A DNA stretch of 64,000 nucleotides from Flavobacterium terrisoli. GTDB lineage: Bacteria > Bacteroidota > Bacteroidia > Flavobacteriales > Flavobacteriaceae. The translations under genes were made by a program, and so were the position numbers. A model generated the notes under the pieces. It made no database searches, was not told the DNA's origin, and worked only from the letters and a program-made list of their open reading frames with translations. Shown one piece after another: positions 58,614 to 64,000 of this stretch. Location: positions 62,001-126,000 of the forward strand of contig NZ_JARGNA010000010.1 in assembly GCF_030167905.1 (NCBI RefSeq), written 5' to 3'. Positions within the stretch are counted from its first letter, which is position 1; each line of letters opens with the position of its first letter.

Positions 58614-59051
58614 TCAAAACGGCAAGTCATTTTCGGGACTTGACGGATTTGGCGCCTCAAACGAAGCTGGTTTTGGTTCTAGATTTTGTGGTGTTTTGAC
58701 GCCGTCTACTTCTTTTTTAGTGGTTAAAAAAGTAAACTCTGTCACCTGAATTTCTGTAGTATACTTGGTGGTTCCGTCTTCCGCCTGCCATTGGCGTGAT
58801 TTGATTCTACCTTCAATATAGATTTTGTCTCCTTTGGATAAATATTTTTCACAAATTTCCGCGGCTTTATTTCGAACCACTAAGTTGTGCCATTCCGTAG
58901 AAGTAATTTTTTCGTTGGTTTGTTTGTTGATGTAAACTTCATTGGTAGCCAAAGGAAAACGACCAATACAATTTCCGCCTTCAAAATAATGCATCTTTAC
59001 TTCGTCACCTAAATGACCGATTAACATGACTTTATTTAAAGTACCATTCAT
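58614..59051 (-). CDS. ssb: Single-stranded DNA-binding protein
   Basis: 145 residues. OB-fold core MNGTLNKVMLIGHLGDEVKM, STEWHNLVVRNKAAEICEKY, LSKGDKIYIEGRIKSRQW; a short Pro/Ser linker and the partner-binding tip SPENDLPF. Length is a little shorter than the E. coli protein. Its place between mutY and gldE is conserved in flavobacteria. A TAAATTTG -7 element lies at 59073-59080. Confidence 0.96.
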   Translation of the reverse strand: MNGTLNKVMLIGHLGDEVKMHYFEGGNCIGRFPLATNEVYINKQTNEKITSTEWHNLVVRNKAAEICEKYLSKGDKIYIEGRIKSRQWQAEDGTTKYTTEIQVTEFTFLTTKKEVDGVKTPQNLEPKPASFEAPNPSSPENDLPF

Positions 59052-59072
59052 GGCTTATACATTTACTCCTTT

Positions 59073-59080
59073 CAAATTTA
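59073..59080 (-). promoter_or_regulatory. Promoter -7 element for ssb
   Basis: Minus strand TAAATTTG, 22 bases before the ssb ATG, so ssb-gldE-gldD can be transcribed separately from mutY. Confidence 0.5.
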
Positions 59081-59097
59081 CAAATTTTTTTTGTGAA

Positions 59098-60138
59098 TTA
59101 AAACCTTTCTTTTTCAATAAAATTAAAAATTACAATCGGAAACGGCATTTTCTTGACTGATTCCCAGTTCATTCCGTTTTCCAGTTTATTTTTTACAGCA
59201 ATTTTCCAGAAATTGATATTCAAATGTTGGTGTGTCAATTTGTGAACCGTCGTTTCCGAATTGTACCAATGGATATCAAGTATTTCATTGGCTACAAATT
59301 TTTGATTTTGCATCAACTCTAATAACTCGCGTTCTGTCAATGCCGAATCAGTTTCCAATAACGGAAACTCATACAGATTGTGCCAAATACCTTTTTGGGT
59401 GCGCTTCTCTATTAAGGTATGGTTTTCTTCATCCGAAAAAACAAGATAGTTAAAATGGCGCGTTCTCACTTTTACCTTTTTGGATTTCACCGGAAGCATC
59501 GCCACTTTCTTCTTTTGCAATGCCGCACAACTATCATTAAGGATACAGTTTCCACAATCGGGGCTTTTCGGCACACATTGCAGCGCGCCAAATTCCATAA
59601 TCGCCTGATTGAACAGATTGGCTTCCCCTTTGGGCAATAACTCCTGAGCCAAAGCCGTGAATTCCTTTTTGGCGCCGGCCGAAGCAATATCGGTTTCAAG
59701 ATCAAAATATCTTGACAGCACTCTGTACACATTGCCATCAACTACCGGAACGCTTTCATTATAGGAGAAAGAAGCAATCGCGGCTGCAGTATATTCACCA
59801 ATACCTTTTAGTTTTAATAATTTCGAATAGCTTTCCGGAAAGACACCATTCAGCTCAAAAGCGACATGCTGCGCTGTTTTGTGCAAGTTCCTCGCCCTGG
59901 AATAATAACCCAAACCCTGCCAAAGTTTCAAAACGTCTTCTTCGGAGGCTTTCGCCAAATCAAAAACCGTCGGAAAAGCGGCCGTAAAACGCAAAAAATA
60001 AGGTAATCCTTGCGCGACTCTGGTTTGCTGAAGCATAATTTCGGACAGCCAAATAAAGTAGGGATTAAGCGTATTTCGCCATGGTAAATCGCGCTTGTTT
60101 TGTAAATACCATAGGATTAATGATTTAGAGAAATTCAT
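59098..60138 (-). CDS. mutY: A/G-specific adenine glycosylase
   Basis: 346 residues. The N-terminal catalytic domain has LSEIMLQQTRVAQGLPYF, the helix-hairpin-helix LKGIGEYTAAAIASFSYNES and the catalytic VPVVDGNVYRVLSRY. The iron-sulfur loop CVPKSPDCGNCILNDSC has C-x6-C-x2-C-x5-C spacing. A C-terminal NUDIX-like 8-oxoG recognition domain (about 225-346) is present. It removes A opposite 8-oxoG. A TATTTTTG -7 element lies at 60156-60163. Confidence 0.96.
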   Translation of the reverse strand: MNFSKSLILWYLQNKRDLPWRNTLNPYFIWLSEIMLQQTRVAQGLPYFLRFTAAFPTVFDLAKASEEDVLKLWQGLGYYSRARNLHKTAQHVAFELNGVFPESYSKLLKLKGIGEYTAAAIASFSYNESVPVVDGNVYRVLSRYFDLETDIASAGAKKEFTALAQELLPKGEANLFNQAIMEFGALQCVPKSPDCGNCILNDSCAALQKKKVAMLPVKSKKVKVRTRHFNYLVFSDEENHTLIEKRTQKGIWHNLYEFPLLETDSALTERELLELMQNQKFVANEILDIHWYNSETTVHKLTHQHLNINFWKIAVKNKLENGMNWESVKKMPFPIVIFNFIEKERF

Positions 60139-60155
60139 AGTGAAATTTAGGTTTA

Positions 60156-60163
60156 CAAAAATA
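60156..60163 (-). promoter_or_regulatory. Promoter -7 element for mutY
   Basis: Minus strand TATTTTTG, 17 bases before the mutY ATG. Confidence 0.45.
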
Positions 60164-60221
60164 AATCTTTATGTGATTAAATTTTAATAGATTATGCTTG
60201 AAATATTGTTTTTTTAATTCA

Positions 60222-60229
60222 TATATTTG
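60222..60229 (+). promoter_or_regulatory. Promoter -7 element for HU
   Basis: TATATTTG, 42 bases before the HU ATG, with a TTG about 21 bases upstream. Divergent with the mutY promoter. Confidence 0.7.
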
Positions 60230-60271
60230 CAACCTCAAAAAATTACACATAATATTAAAATACGAAACAAA

Positions 60272-60565
60272 ATGACGAAAGCAGATATCGTAGCGAAGAT
60301 TTCAGAAAAATTAGGTCTTGAAAAAGGAGATGTTCAAGCAACAGTTGAAGCATTTATGGAAGAAGTGAAAACTTCATTAGAAACTGGTGACAATGTTTAT
60401 TTAAGAGGTTTTGGTAGCTTCATTATCAAAACAAGAGCTGAGAAAACCGGAAGAAACATTTCTAAAAACACTACTATCAAAATTCCTGCTCACAACATTC
60501 CAGCATTCAAACCTGCTAAAGTATTTGTAGAATCAGTAAAAACGAACACTGAAGTAGCAGTATAA
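60272..60565 (+). CDS. HU family DNA-binding protein
   Basis: 97 residues from the ATG at 60272 (MTKADIVAKISEKLGLEKGD), the conserved HU start. Dimerisation helices are followed by the DNA-binding arm GDNVYLRGFGSFIIKTRAEK with TGRNISKNTTIKIPAH and a closing PAFKPAKVFVESVK. Standard length plus a short C-terminal tail. A nucleoid protein that bends DNA; IHF-like function is possible since the HU/IHF boundary is unclear in this phylum. Confidence 0.95.
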   Translation: MTKADIVAKISEKLGLEKGDVQATVEAFMEEVKTSLETGDNVYLRGFGSFIIKTRAEKTGRNISKNTTIKIPAHNIPAFKPAKVFVESVKTNTEVAV

Positions 60566-60596
60566 ACTTATTTATTAATCACAAAAAGACGAACTT

Positions 60597-60689
60597 ATGC
60601 CAAGTGGTAAAAAAAGAAAGAGACATAAGGTAGCTACTCACAAACGTAAAAAGAGAGCGAGAGCTAACCGACACAAAAAGAAAAAGTAG
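60597..60689 (+). CDS. 30-residue basic ribosomal-like protein (AURKAIP1/COX24-type)
   Basis: A short gene of 30 codons, beginning MPSGKKRKRHKVATHKRKKR and ending RARANRHKKKK. More than half the residues are Lys, Arg or His. The sequence is strongly conserved across Bacteroidota in my memory, where it carries the AURKAIP1/COX24 domain name, related to mitochondrial ribosomal protein mS38 and the actinobacterial bS22. A ribosome-bound role is therefore likely. It is 31 bases after HU and its stop codon lies inside the terminator stem. Confidence 0.85.
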   Translation: MPSGKKRKRHKVATHKRKKRARANRHKKKK

Positions 60690-60712
60690 TTCTAAACTAC
60701 TTTTCTTTTTTT
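60682..60712 (+). terminator. Terminator overlapping the stop of the 30-residue gene
   Basis: AAAAGTAGTT / AACTACTTTT, 10 bp, loop CTA, then CTTTTTTT. The TAG stop (60687-60689) is inside the stem. Confidence 0.85.
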
Positions 60713-60866
60713 AAAAAAAGTTCATTGAAATCGAATTCAGACTGCGGCGTTGAGAATTCAGGAAGCAGCCCTAACAACTGTGGCCTGTTATCAACTGAGA
60801 ACTGCTATCTGAAATTCACCGGGTAATAAACAATACCTGTTAAAATGTTTAATCCATCCTTACTTT

Positions 60867-60940
60867 AGCCGTCAGCAATCAGCCGTCAGCAATTAGCCTT
60901 TTTGGGCTAAAAGCTAAAAGCTAAAAGCCAAAAGCTTTTT
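60867..60940. repeat. Tandem short repeats in the RNase G/E leader
   Basis: Two copies of a 14-bp unit AGCCGTCAGCAATY (60867-60894), a hairpin TTAGCC/GGCTAA (60893-60910), then 7-bp units GCTAAAA x3 and GCCAAAA (60906-60933). They end 22 bases before the ATG. The remainder of the spacer 60713-60866 shows nothing I can assign. Confidence 0.8.
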
Positions 60941-60961
60941 GTCGGGATAAAAATTTACAAC

Positions 60962-62506
60962 ATGAATAAAGAATTAATCATCCGTAGTGGTGACAATGCT
61001 GTAGATTTTGCCTTATTAAAAGATGGAAAACTAATTGAATTACACAAACAGGAAGACACAAGCAACTTTCAGGTAGGTGATATCTTTATCGCCAAAATCA
61101 GGAAACCCGTTGCCGGTCTAAACGCTGCTTTTGTAAATGTAGGCTTTGAAAAAGATGCCTTTTTACATTATCACGATTTAGGGCCAAATTTAGCTTCCTA
61201 TTTGAAATTCATAAAACTTGTAAGCGCAGGTAAACTAAAAGATTTCTCCCTAAAAAACTTCCAGTTTGAGAAAGAGATTGATAAAGATGGTACGATATCA
61301 GATATCCTGAGTGCCAATCAATCCGTATTAGTCCAAGTAGTCAAAGAACCTATTTCTACCAAAGGTCCGAGAATCAGCACTGAGCTGTCATTCGCCGGCC
61401 GATTTGTAGTGTTAGTTCCTTTTTCGGATCGTGTTTCTATTTCACAGAAAATAGAATCCAAAGAAGAAAAAGACCGACTAAAGAAACTCGTACAATCTAT
61501 CAAACAAAGAGGTTTTGGTGTTATTGTGAGAACAGTAGCAGAAGGCAAAAGCATAGCCGAATTAGAAAAAGATTTGCAGAACTTAATGAATAGATGGACT
61601 GCAATGAGTAAAAAATTACCAACTGCTCATCATCCGTCCAAGATATTGGGAGAGCTTAACAAAGCTTCTTCAATATTACGGGATGTATTCAATGATACTT
61701 TCACGAGTATTCAAACAGATGATGAAGAGTTGTACCAAGAAACAAAGGACTATTTAGCCGAAATAGCTCCCGAGAAACAAAAAATAGTAAAGCTTTACCA
61801 GTCGAAAGACGTGCCGTTGTTTGAAAAATACCATATCGAGCGTCAAATCAAAACGTCGTTCGGGCGCACCGTATCCATGAGTAAAGGAGCTTATTTGATT
61901 ATAGAACACACCGAAGCCTTACACGTCATCGACGTGAACAGCGGAAACCGTTCCAACAAAGCCACCAACCAGGAAGATACCGCACTCGAAGTCAATATGA
62001 TTGCCGCTGCCGAAATCGCACGACAATTGCGTCTGCGCGATATGGGTGGTATTATCGTAGTCGATTTTATCGATATGCAAAATCCAGACAACCGCCAAGT
62101 CTTGTTCAACTTCCTTAGAGAAGAAATGAGCGACGACAAAGCCAAACACAAGATCTTACCGCCGAGTAAATTTGGATTAGTCCAAATCACCCGCCAACGC
62201 GTAAGACCTGAAGTCAATATCGAAACCAGGGAAGAAAATCCAAACAATCTGAGCGGTGATGTAGATGCACCTATCCAGATTATTGACAAGATCAATTTCT
62301 CCCTCGAAAAGATTATCAAAGACCATAGCGGCGTGAAACTTAACGTTCACCCTTTTGTGGCAGCATACCTTAAAAAAGGTTTTCCATCAATACGTTCAAA
62401 ATGGTTTTTTGAACATAAAAAGTGGGTGAAAATCATACCTCGTGACGCTTACACGTATTTAGAGTATCATTTCTTCGACAACGACGGAAATGAGATCAAA
62501 GAATAA
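60962..62506 (+). CDS. rng: Ribonuclease E/G family endoribonuclease
   Basis: 514 residues. An S1-like domain (VGDIFIAKIRKPVAGLNAAF, about 37-115) is followed by the catalytic RNase E/G core with metal-binding HVIDVNSGN (about 320) and GGIIVVDFIDM (about 362). No C-terminal degradosome scaffold is present, so it is RNase G-sized. It processes rRNA and decays mRNA. The leader carries tandem repeats; the 3' end is duplicated downstream. Confidence 0.96.
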   Translation: MNKELIIRSGDNAVDFALLKDGKLIELHKQEDTSNFQVGDIFIAKIRKPVAGLNAAFVNVGFEKDAFLHYHDLGPNLASYLKFIKLVSAGKLKDFSLKNFQFEKEIDKDGTISDILSANQSVLVQVVKEPISTKGPRISTELSFAGRFVVLVPFSDRVSISQKIESKEEKDRLKKLVQSIKQRGFGVIVRTVAEGKSIAELEKDLQNLMNRWTAMSKKLPTAHHPSKILGELNKASSILRDVFNDTFTSIQTDDEELYQETKDYLAEIAPEKQKIVKLYQSKDVPLFEKYHIERQIKTSFGRTVSMSKGAYLIIEHTEALHVIDVNSGNRSNKATNQEDTALEVNMIAAAEIARQLRLRDMGGIIVVDFIDMQNPDNRQVLFNFLREEMSDDKAKHKILPPSKFGLVQITRQRVRPEVNIETREENPNNLSGDVDAPIQIIDKINFSLEKIIKDHSGVKLNVHPFVAAYLKKGFPSIRSKWFFEHKKWVKIIPRDAYTYLEYHFFDNDGNEIKE

Positions 62507-62512
62507 AAAGAA
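62477..62512 (+). repeat. 36-bp direct repeat, copy 1 (end of rng)
   Basis: A perfect copy of 62643-62678. It covers the last ten codons of the RNase gene, its TAA and a few following bases. Confidence 0.95.
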
Positions 62513-62515
62513 AAG

Positions 62516-62549
62516 ACCATCCTGTTTTCATAACACGATGGTTTTTTTA
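62516..62549 (+). terminator. First terminator after rng
   Basis: ACCATCCTGTT / AACACGATGGT, 11 bp with one C-C mismatch, then a T run. Confidence 0.8.
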
Positions 62550-62592
62550 TGCTTTTTTGCTAAAGCAAAAATACCTGAAGCCCACTAATACC

Positions 62593-62611
62593 GAATGTCC
62601 ACTGGACATTC
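62593..62611. repeat. Palindrome GAATGTCC-ACT-GGACATTC
   Basis: A perfect 8-bp inverted repeat with 3-base centre. It resembles the hairpin at 43379-43399. Confidence 0.7.
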
Positions 62612-62642
62612 TCCTCTTAATATCAAATTTTTAATTTCAAAT

Positions 62643-62678
62643 GACAACGACGGAAATGAGATCAAAGAATAAAAAGAA
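62643..62678 (+). repeat. 36-bp direct repeat, copy 2
   Basis: Identical to 62477-62512 (end of rng), 166 bases downstream and outside any gene. Confidence 0.95.
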
Positions 62679-62680
62679 GA

Positions 62681-62748
62681 AACCGCCTTTCGAAAGATTG
62701 CTTTCAGCCTGTTCGGCCGCGAGCGTCCTCGAGTGGCGGTTTTTTTTC
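62681..62748 (+). terminator. Second terminator-like structure after the rng tail duplicate
   Basis: AACCGCC (62681-62687) pairs with GGCGGTT (62735-62741) before an 8-T run; the long loop has its own smaller hairpins. Placed relative to the duplicate as the first terminator is to the real gene. Confidence 0.6.
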
Positions 62749-62761
62749 CAAAATTTGTCAC

Positions 62762-62780
62762 CCTGAGCGCAGTCGAAGGG
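62762..62780. repeat. Copy 2 of the 19-bp dispersed repeat
   Basis: CCTGAGCGCAGTCGAAGGG, identical to 5554-5572, here at the edge of a larger mosaic repeat. Confidence 0.85.
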
Positions 62781-62787
62781 CTTCTGC

Positions 62788-62897
62788 TTTTAGAAGCTGT
62801 TCCGGCTTTCCGCTACAATCTTTTTCGTCAGTTCGAGTGCGATTTTAACCGTGTATCGAGAACACGAAAAAGGATGCCGCTCCTATCCGGGCTAGGG
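62788..62897 (-). repeat. Flavobacterial intergenic element, long mosaic copy
   Basis: On the minus strand it starts CCCTAGCCCGGATAGGAGCG, continues GCATCCTTTTTCGTG, has inverted repeats CGTGT/ACACG and a CTCGAACTGACG box, then AAAAAGATTGTAGCGG and GGAAAGCCGGAACAGC. The outer boxes match the shorter element at 50729-50776. With the rng tail, palindrome and 19-bp repeat it fills the 462-base gap 62507-62968. Confidence 0.65.
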
Positions 62898-62942
62898 TAA
62901 ACTGCACAAAAAACAATTTAAATTTTCTCACAAAGAATTTCA

Positions 62943-62950
62943 TATATTTG
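62943..62950 (+). promoter_or_regulatory. Promoter -7 element for the LRR protein
   Basis: TATATTTG, 18 bases before the ATG at 62969. Confidence 0.55.
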
Positions 62951-62968
62951 ATTGTCAAAACAATACAA

Positions 62969-64000
62969 ATGAAAAAACTTTACGCTCTTTTGGTTTTGCT
63001 ATTTACGGCAGTGACCACAAATGCCCAAATCATCAATATACCTGATGCCAATTTTAAAGCAAAATTATTGGCGGCAAGTCCAACTGCCGACATTGCTTGG
63101 GGTATAAATGGTAAAATAAAGGTTGACACCAATGATGATGGTGAAATTCAGGAAAGTGAAGCCTTGTTGGTTATTGAATTGAATCTCAGTTCTTCCAACA
63201 TCTCTGATTTAACAGGACTTGAGTTTTTTTCCAATATGGATTACCTTGTCGCTAATAACAATCAATTGACCTCATTTCCGTTTAATGGAGCGCTTCCTAA
63301 TTTGTCTTGGTTGAATTTGTCAAGCAACAACCTAACCACTCTATCCCTATCCAATTTTAACTCTTTATGGTTTTTGGCTCTTGCGGGCAATCAAATCTCT
63401 TCTTTAAATTTATCTACACCGCATTTACATGAATTGCATTGTAATTCAAACAACCTGACCTCTATTGATTTAACAGAATGTATATGGTTAGAATTTATTG
63501 GTTTGTCTAATAACCAACTTACCTCTATTGTATTTCCTGCTTATCCTAGTCCAAATACCCCTACCGAGCCTAGCGTTTATTTAAACGGAAACTTGTTTGA
63601 AACCATTGAACTTCCAAATCACTATTTCGGAGGCGGCAACTACAGCAACAATCCTAATCTTAAATATTTTAATCTTAAAGAGGCTTCTCACGGCGAACAA
63701 CAATCGACAGGCTCCGATTTTTACAGCACCTTTCCTTTTGCAAATTGCCCAGCTTTGGAATATGTATGTGTCCGGGATAGAGATATCAGTGCAGCACAGA
63801 ATATGATAAATTCTTATGGTTATACCAATTGCCATGTGAACAGCTATTGTACTTTTACGCCCGGCGGTACTTATTACACGCTTCAGGGAACCAATACTTT
63901 TGACGTCAACAGCAATGGCTGTGATAGTGGTGACATTCTTGTGCCCAACGTGGCTTATACCATTTCATTAGGACTTACAAACAGTACACTTGTGGCCGGA
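62969..64000 (+). CDS. Secreted leucine-rich-repeat protein (5' part, runs off the window)
   Basis: 344 codons open to the right edge, starting MKKLYALLVLLFTAVTTNAQ, a signal peptide. Next comes IINIPDANFKAKLL, then an acidic DTNDDGEIQESEA loop like a calcium-binding dockerin/EF-hand, then LRR units (for example LVIELNLSSSNISDLTGL, FSNMDYLVANNNQLTSF, LSWLNLSSNNLTTLSL, LHELHCNSNNLTSIDL, IGLSNNQLTS). After about residue 240 the repeats give way to another module with Cys pairs (CHVNSYCTFTPGG). This is a common type of large flavobacterial cell-surface protein, usually ending in a type IX secretion signal, which would be outside the window. Confidence 0.88.
   Translation, partial: MKKLYALLVLLFTAVTTNAQIINIPDANFKAKLLAASPTADIAWGINGKIKVDTNDDGEIQESEALLVIELNLSSSNISDLTGLEFFSNMDYLVANNNQLTSFPFNGALPNLSWLNLSSNNLTTLSLSNFNSLWFLALAGNQISSLNLSTPHLHELHCNSNNLTSIDLTECIWLEFIGLSNNQLTSIVFPAYPSPNTPTEPSVYLNGNLFETIELPNHYFGGGNYSNNPNLKYFNLKEASHGEQQSTGSDFYSTFPFANCPALEYVCVRDRDISAAQNMINSYGYTNCHVNSYCTFTPGGTYYTLQGTNTFDVNSNGCDSGDILVPNVAYTISLGLTNSTLVAG

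Noticed and set aside
62477..62678. The 36-bp direct repeats as att sites of an integrated element
   Set aside because: The interval is only 130 bases with no gene; duplication or slippage explains it better.
63581..63835. An 84-codon minus-strand frame near the right edge
   Set aside because: It is opposite the LRR gene, whose signal peptide and repeats are clearly coding on the plus strand.

Overview
The window is chromosomal DNA from a member of the Bacteroidota, almost certainly Flavobacteriaceae and most like Flavobacterium. The grounds are low G+C, promoters of the TTTG-N19-TAnnTTTG type, starts without Shine-Dalgarno sequences, gliding/type IX secretion genes gldE and gldD, a GT117 (DUF2723) protein, DUF5916 and DUF3127 proteins, a Bacteroidota-type 30-residue basic ribosomal-like protein, and intergenic repeats familiar from flavobacterial genomes. 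I see no insertion sequence, prophage, integrase, CRISPR array or replication origin.

Layout. 0-10 kb: 5' end of rimP with a terminator-like leader hairpin, a UspA protein, tRNA-Gln, a GT117 membrane protein, a polysaccharide deacetylase, a cysteine-less thioredoxin, a membrane metallophosphoesterase and polA. 10.3-24.5 kb: thirteen same-strand genes, nearly all overlapping or within 8 bases: a nucleotidyltransferase, three B12-binding-type radical SAM proteins, four methyltransferases including one FkbM, two GT-C-like polytopic membrane proteins, a DPM1-like GT2, a flippase and a lipoprotein with a CxxCH haem motif. This is the accessory-looking, least explained part and the best candidate for an undescribed system, probably a lipid-linked, heavily modified surface glycan or glycolipid. 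24.5-28.3 kb: a DUF5916 outer membrane protein and a LacI-type regulator. 28.5-31.5 kb: rplM-rpsI-rpsB-tsf with leader and spacer hairpins.

31.6-40.5 kb: M3 peptidase, queuosine-precursor transporter with tag, aat, a DUF3127 protein with an SSB-like tail, flavin reductase, histidine kinase, transglutaminase, HIT protein and greA. 40.6-43.5 kb: a Rieske-like lipoprotein lacking the iron-ligand histidines, and a TonB-dependent receptor behind a clear TPP riboswitch, so a probable thiamine (or precursor) importer; its signal-peptide region carries five 7-bp repeats. 43.5-48.4 kb: arfB, DUF4301, pnuC, a GGGP-synthase-family gene, a small membrane protein, a lipoprotein and a phosphopantetheinyl transferase. 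48.5-56.7 kb: ahcY, an acetyltransferase, a repeat-rich gap, rpmA/rplU, an active plus inactive M16 peptidase pair, an EamA transporter and a heavy-metal-associated lipoprotein.

56.7-64 kb: gldD, gldE, ssb and mutY on the minus strand; HU, a tiny ribosomal-like protein and RNase G/E on the plus strand; a 460-base gap with a 36-bp direct repeat, two terminators and a mosaic repeat; and the 5' part of a leucine-rich-repeat secreted protein that leaves the window. Most of the window is housekeeping. The radical SAM/glycan operon, the RNA leaders and the degenerate-active-site proteins deserve the closest look.
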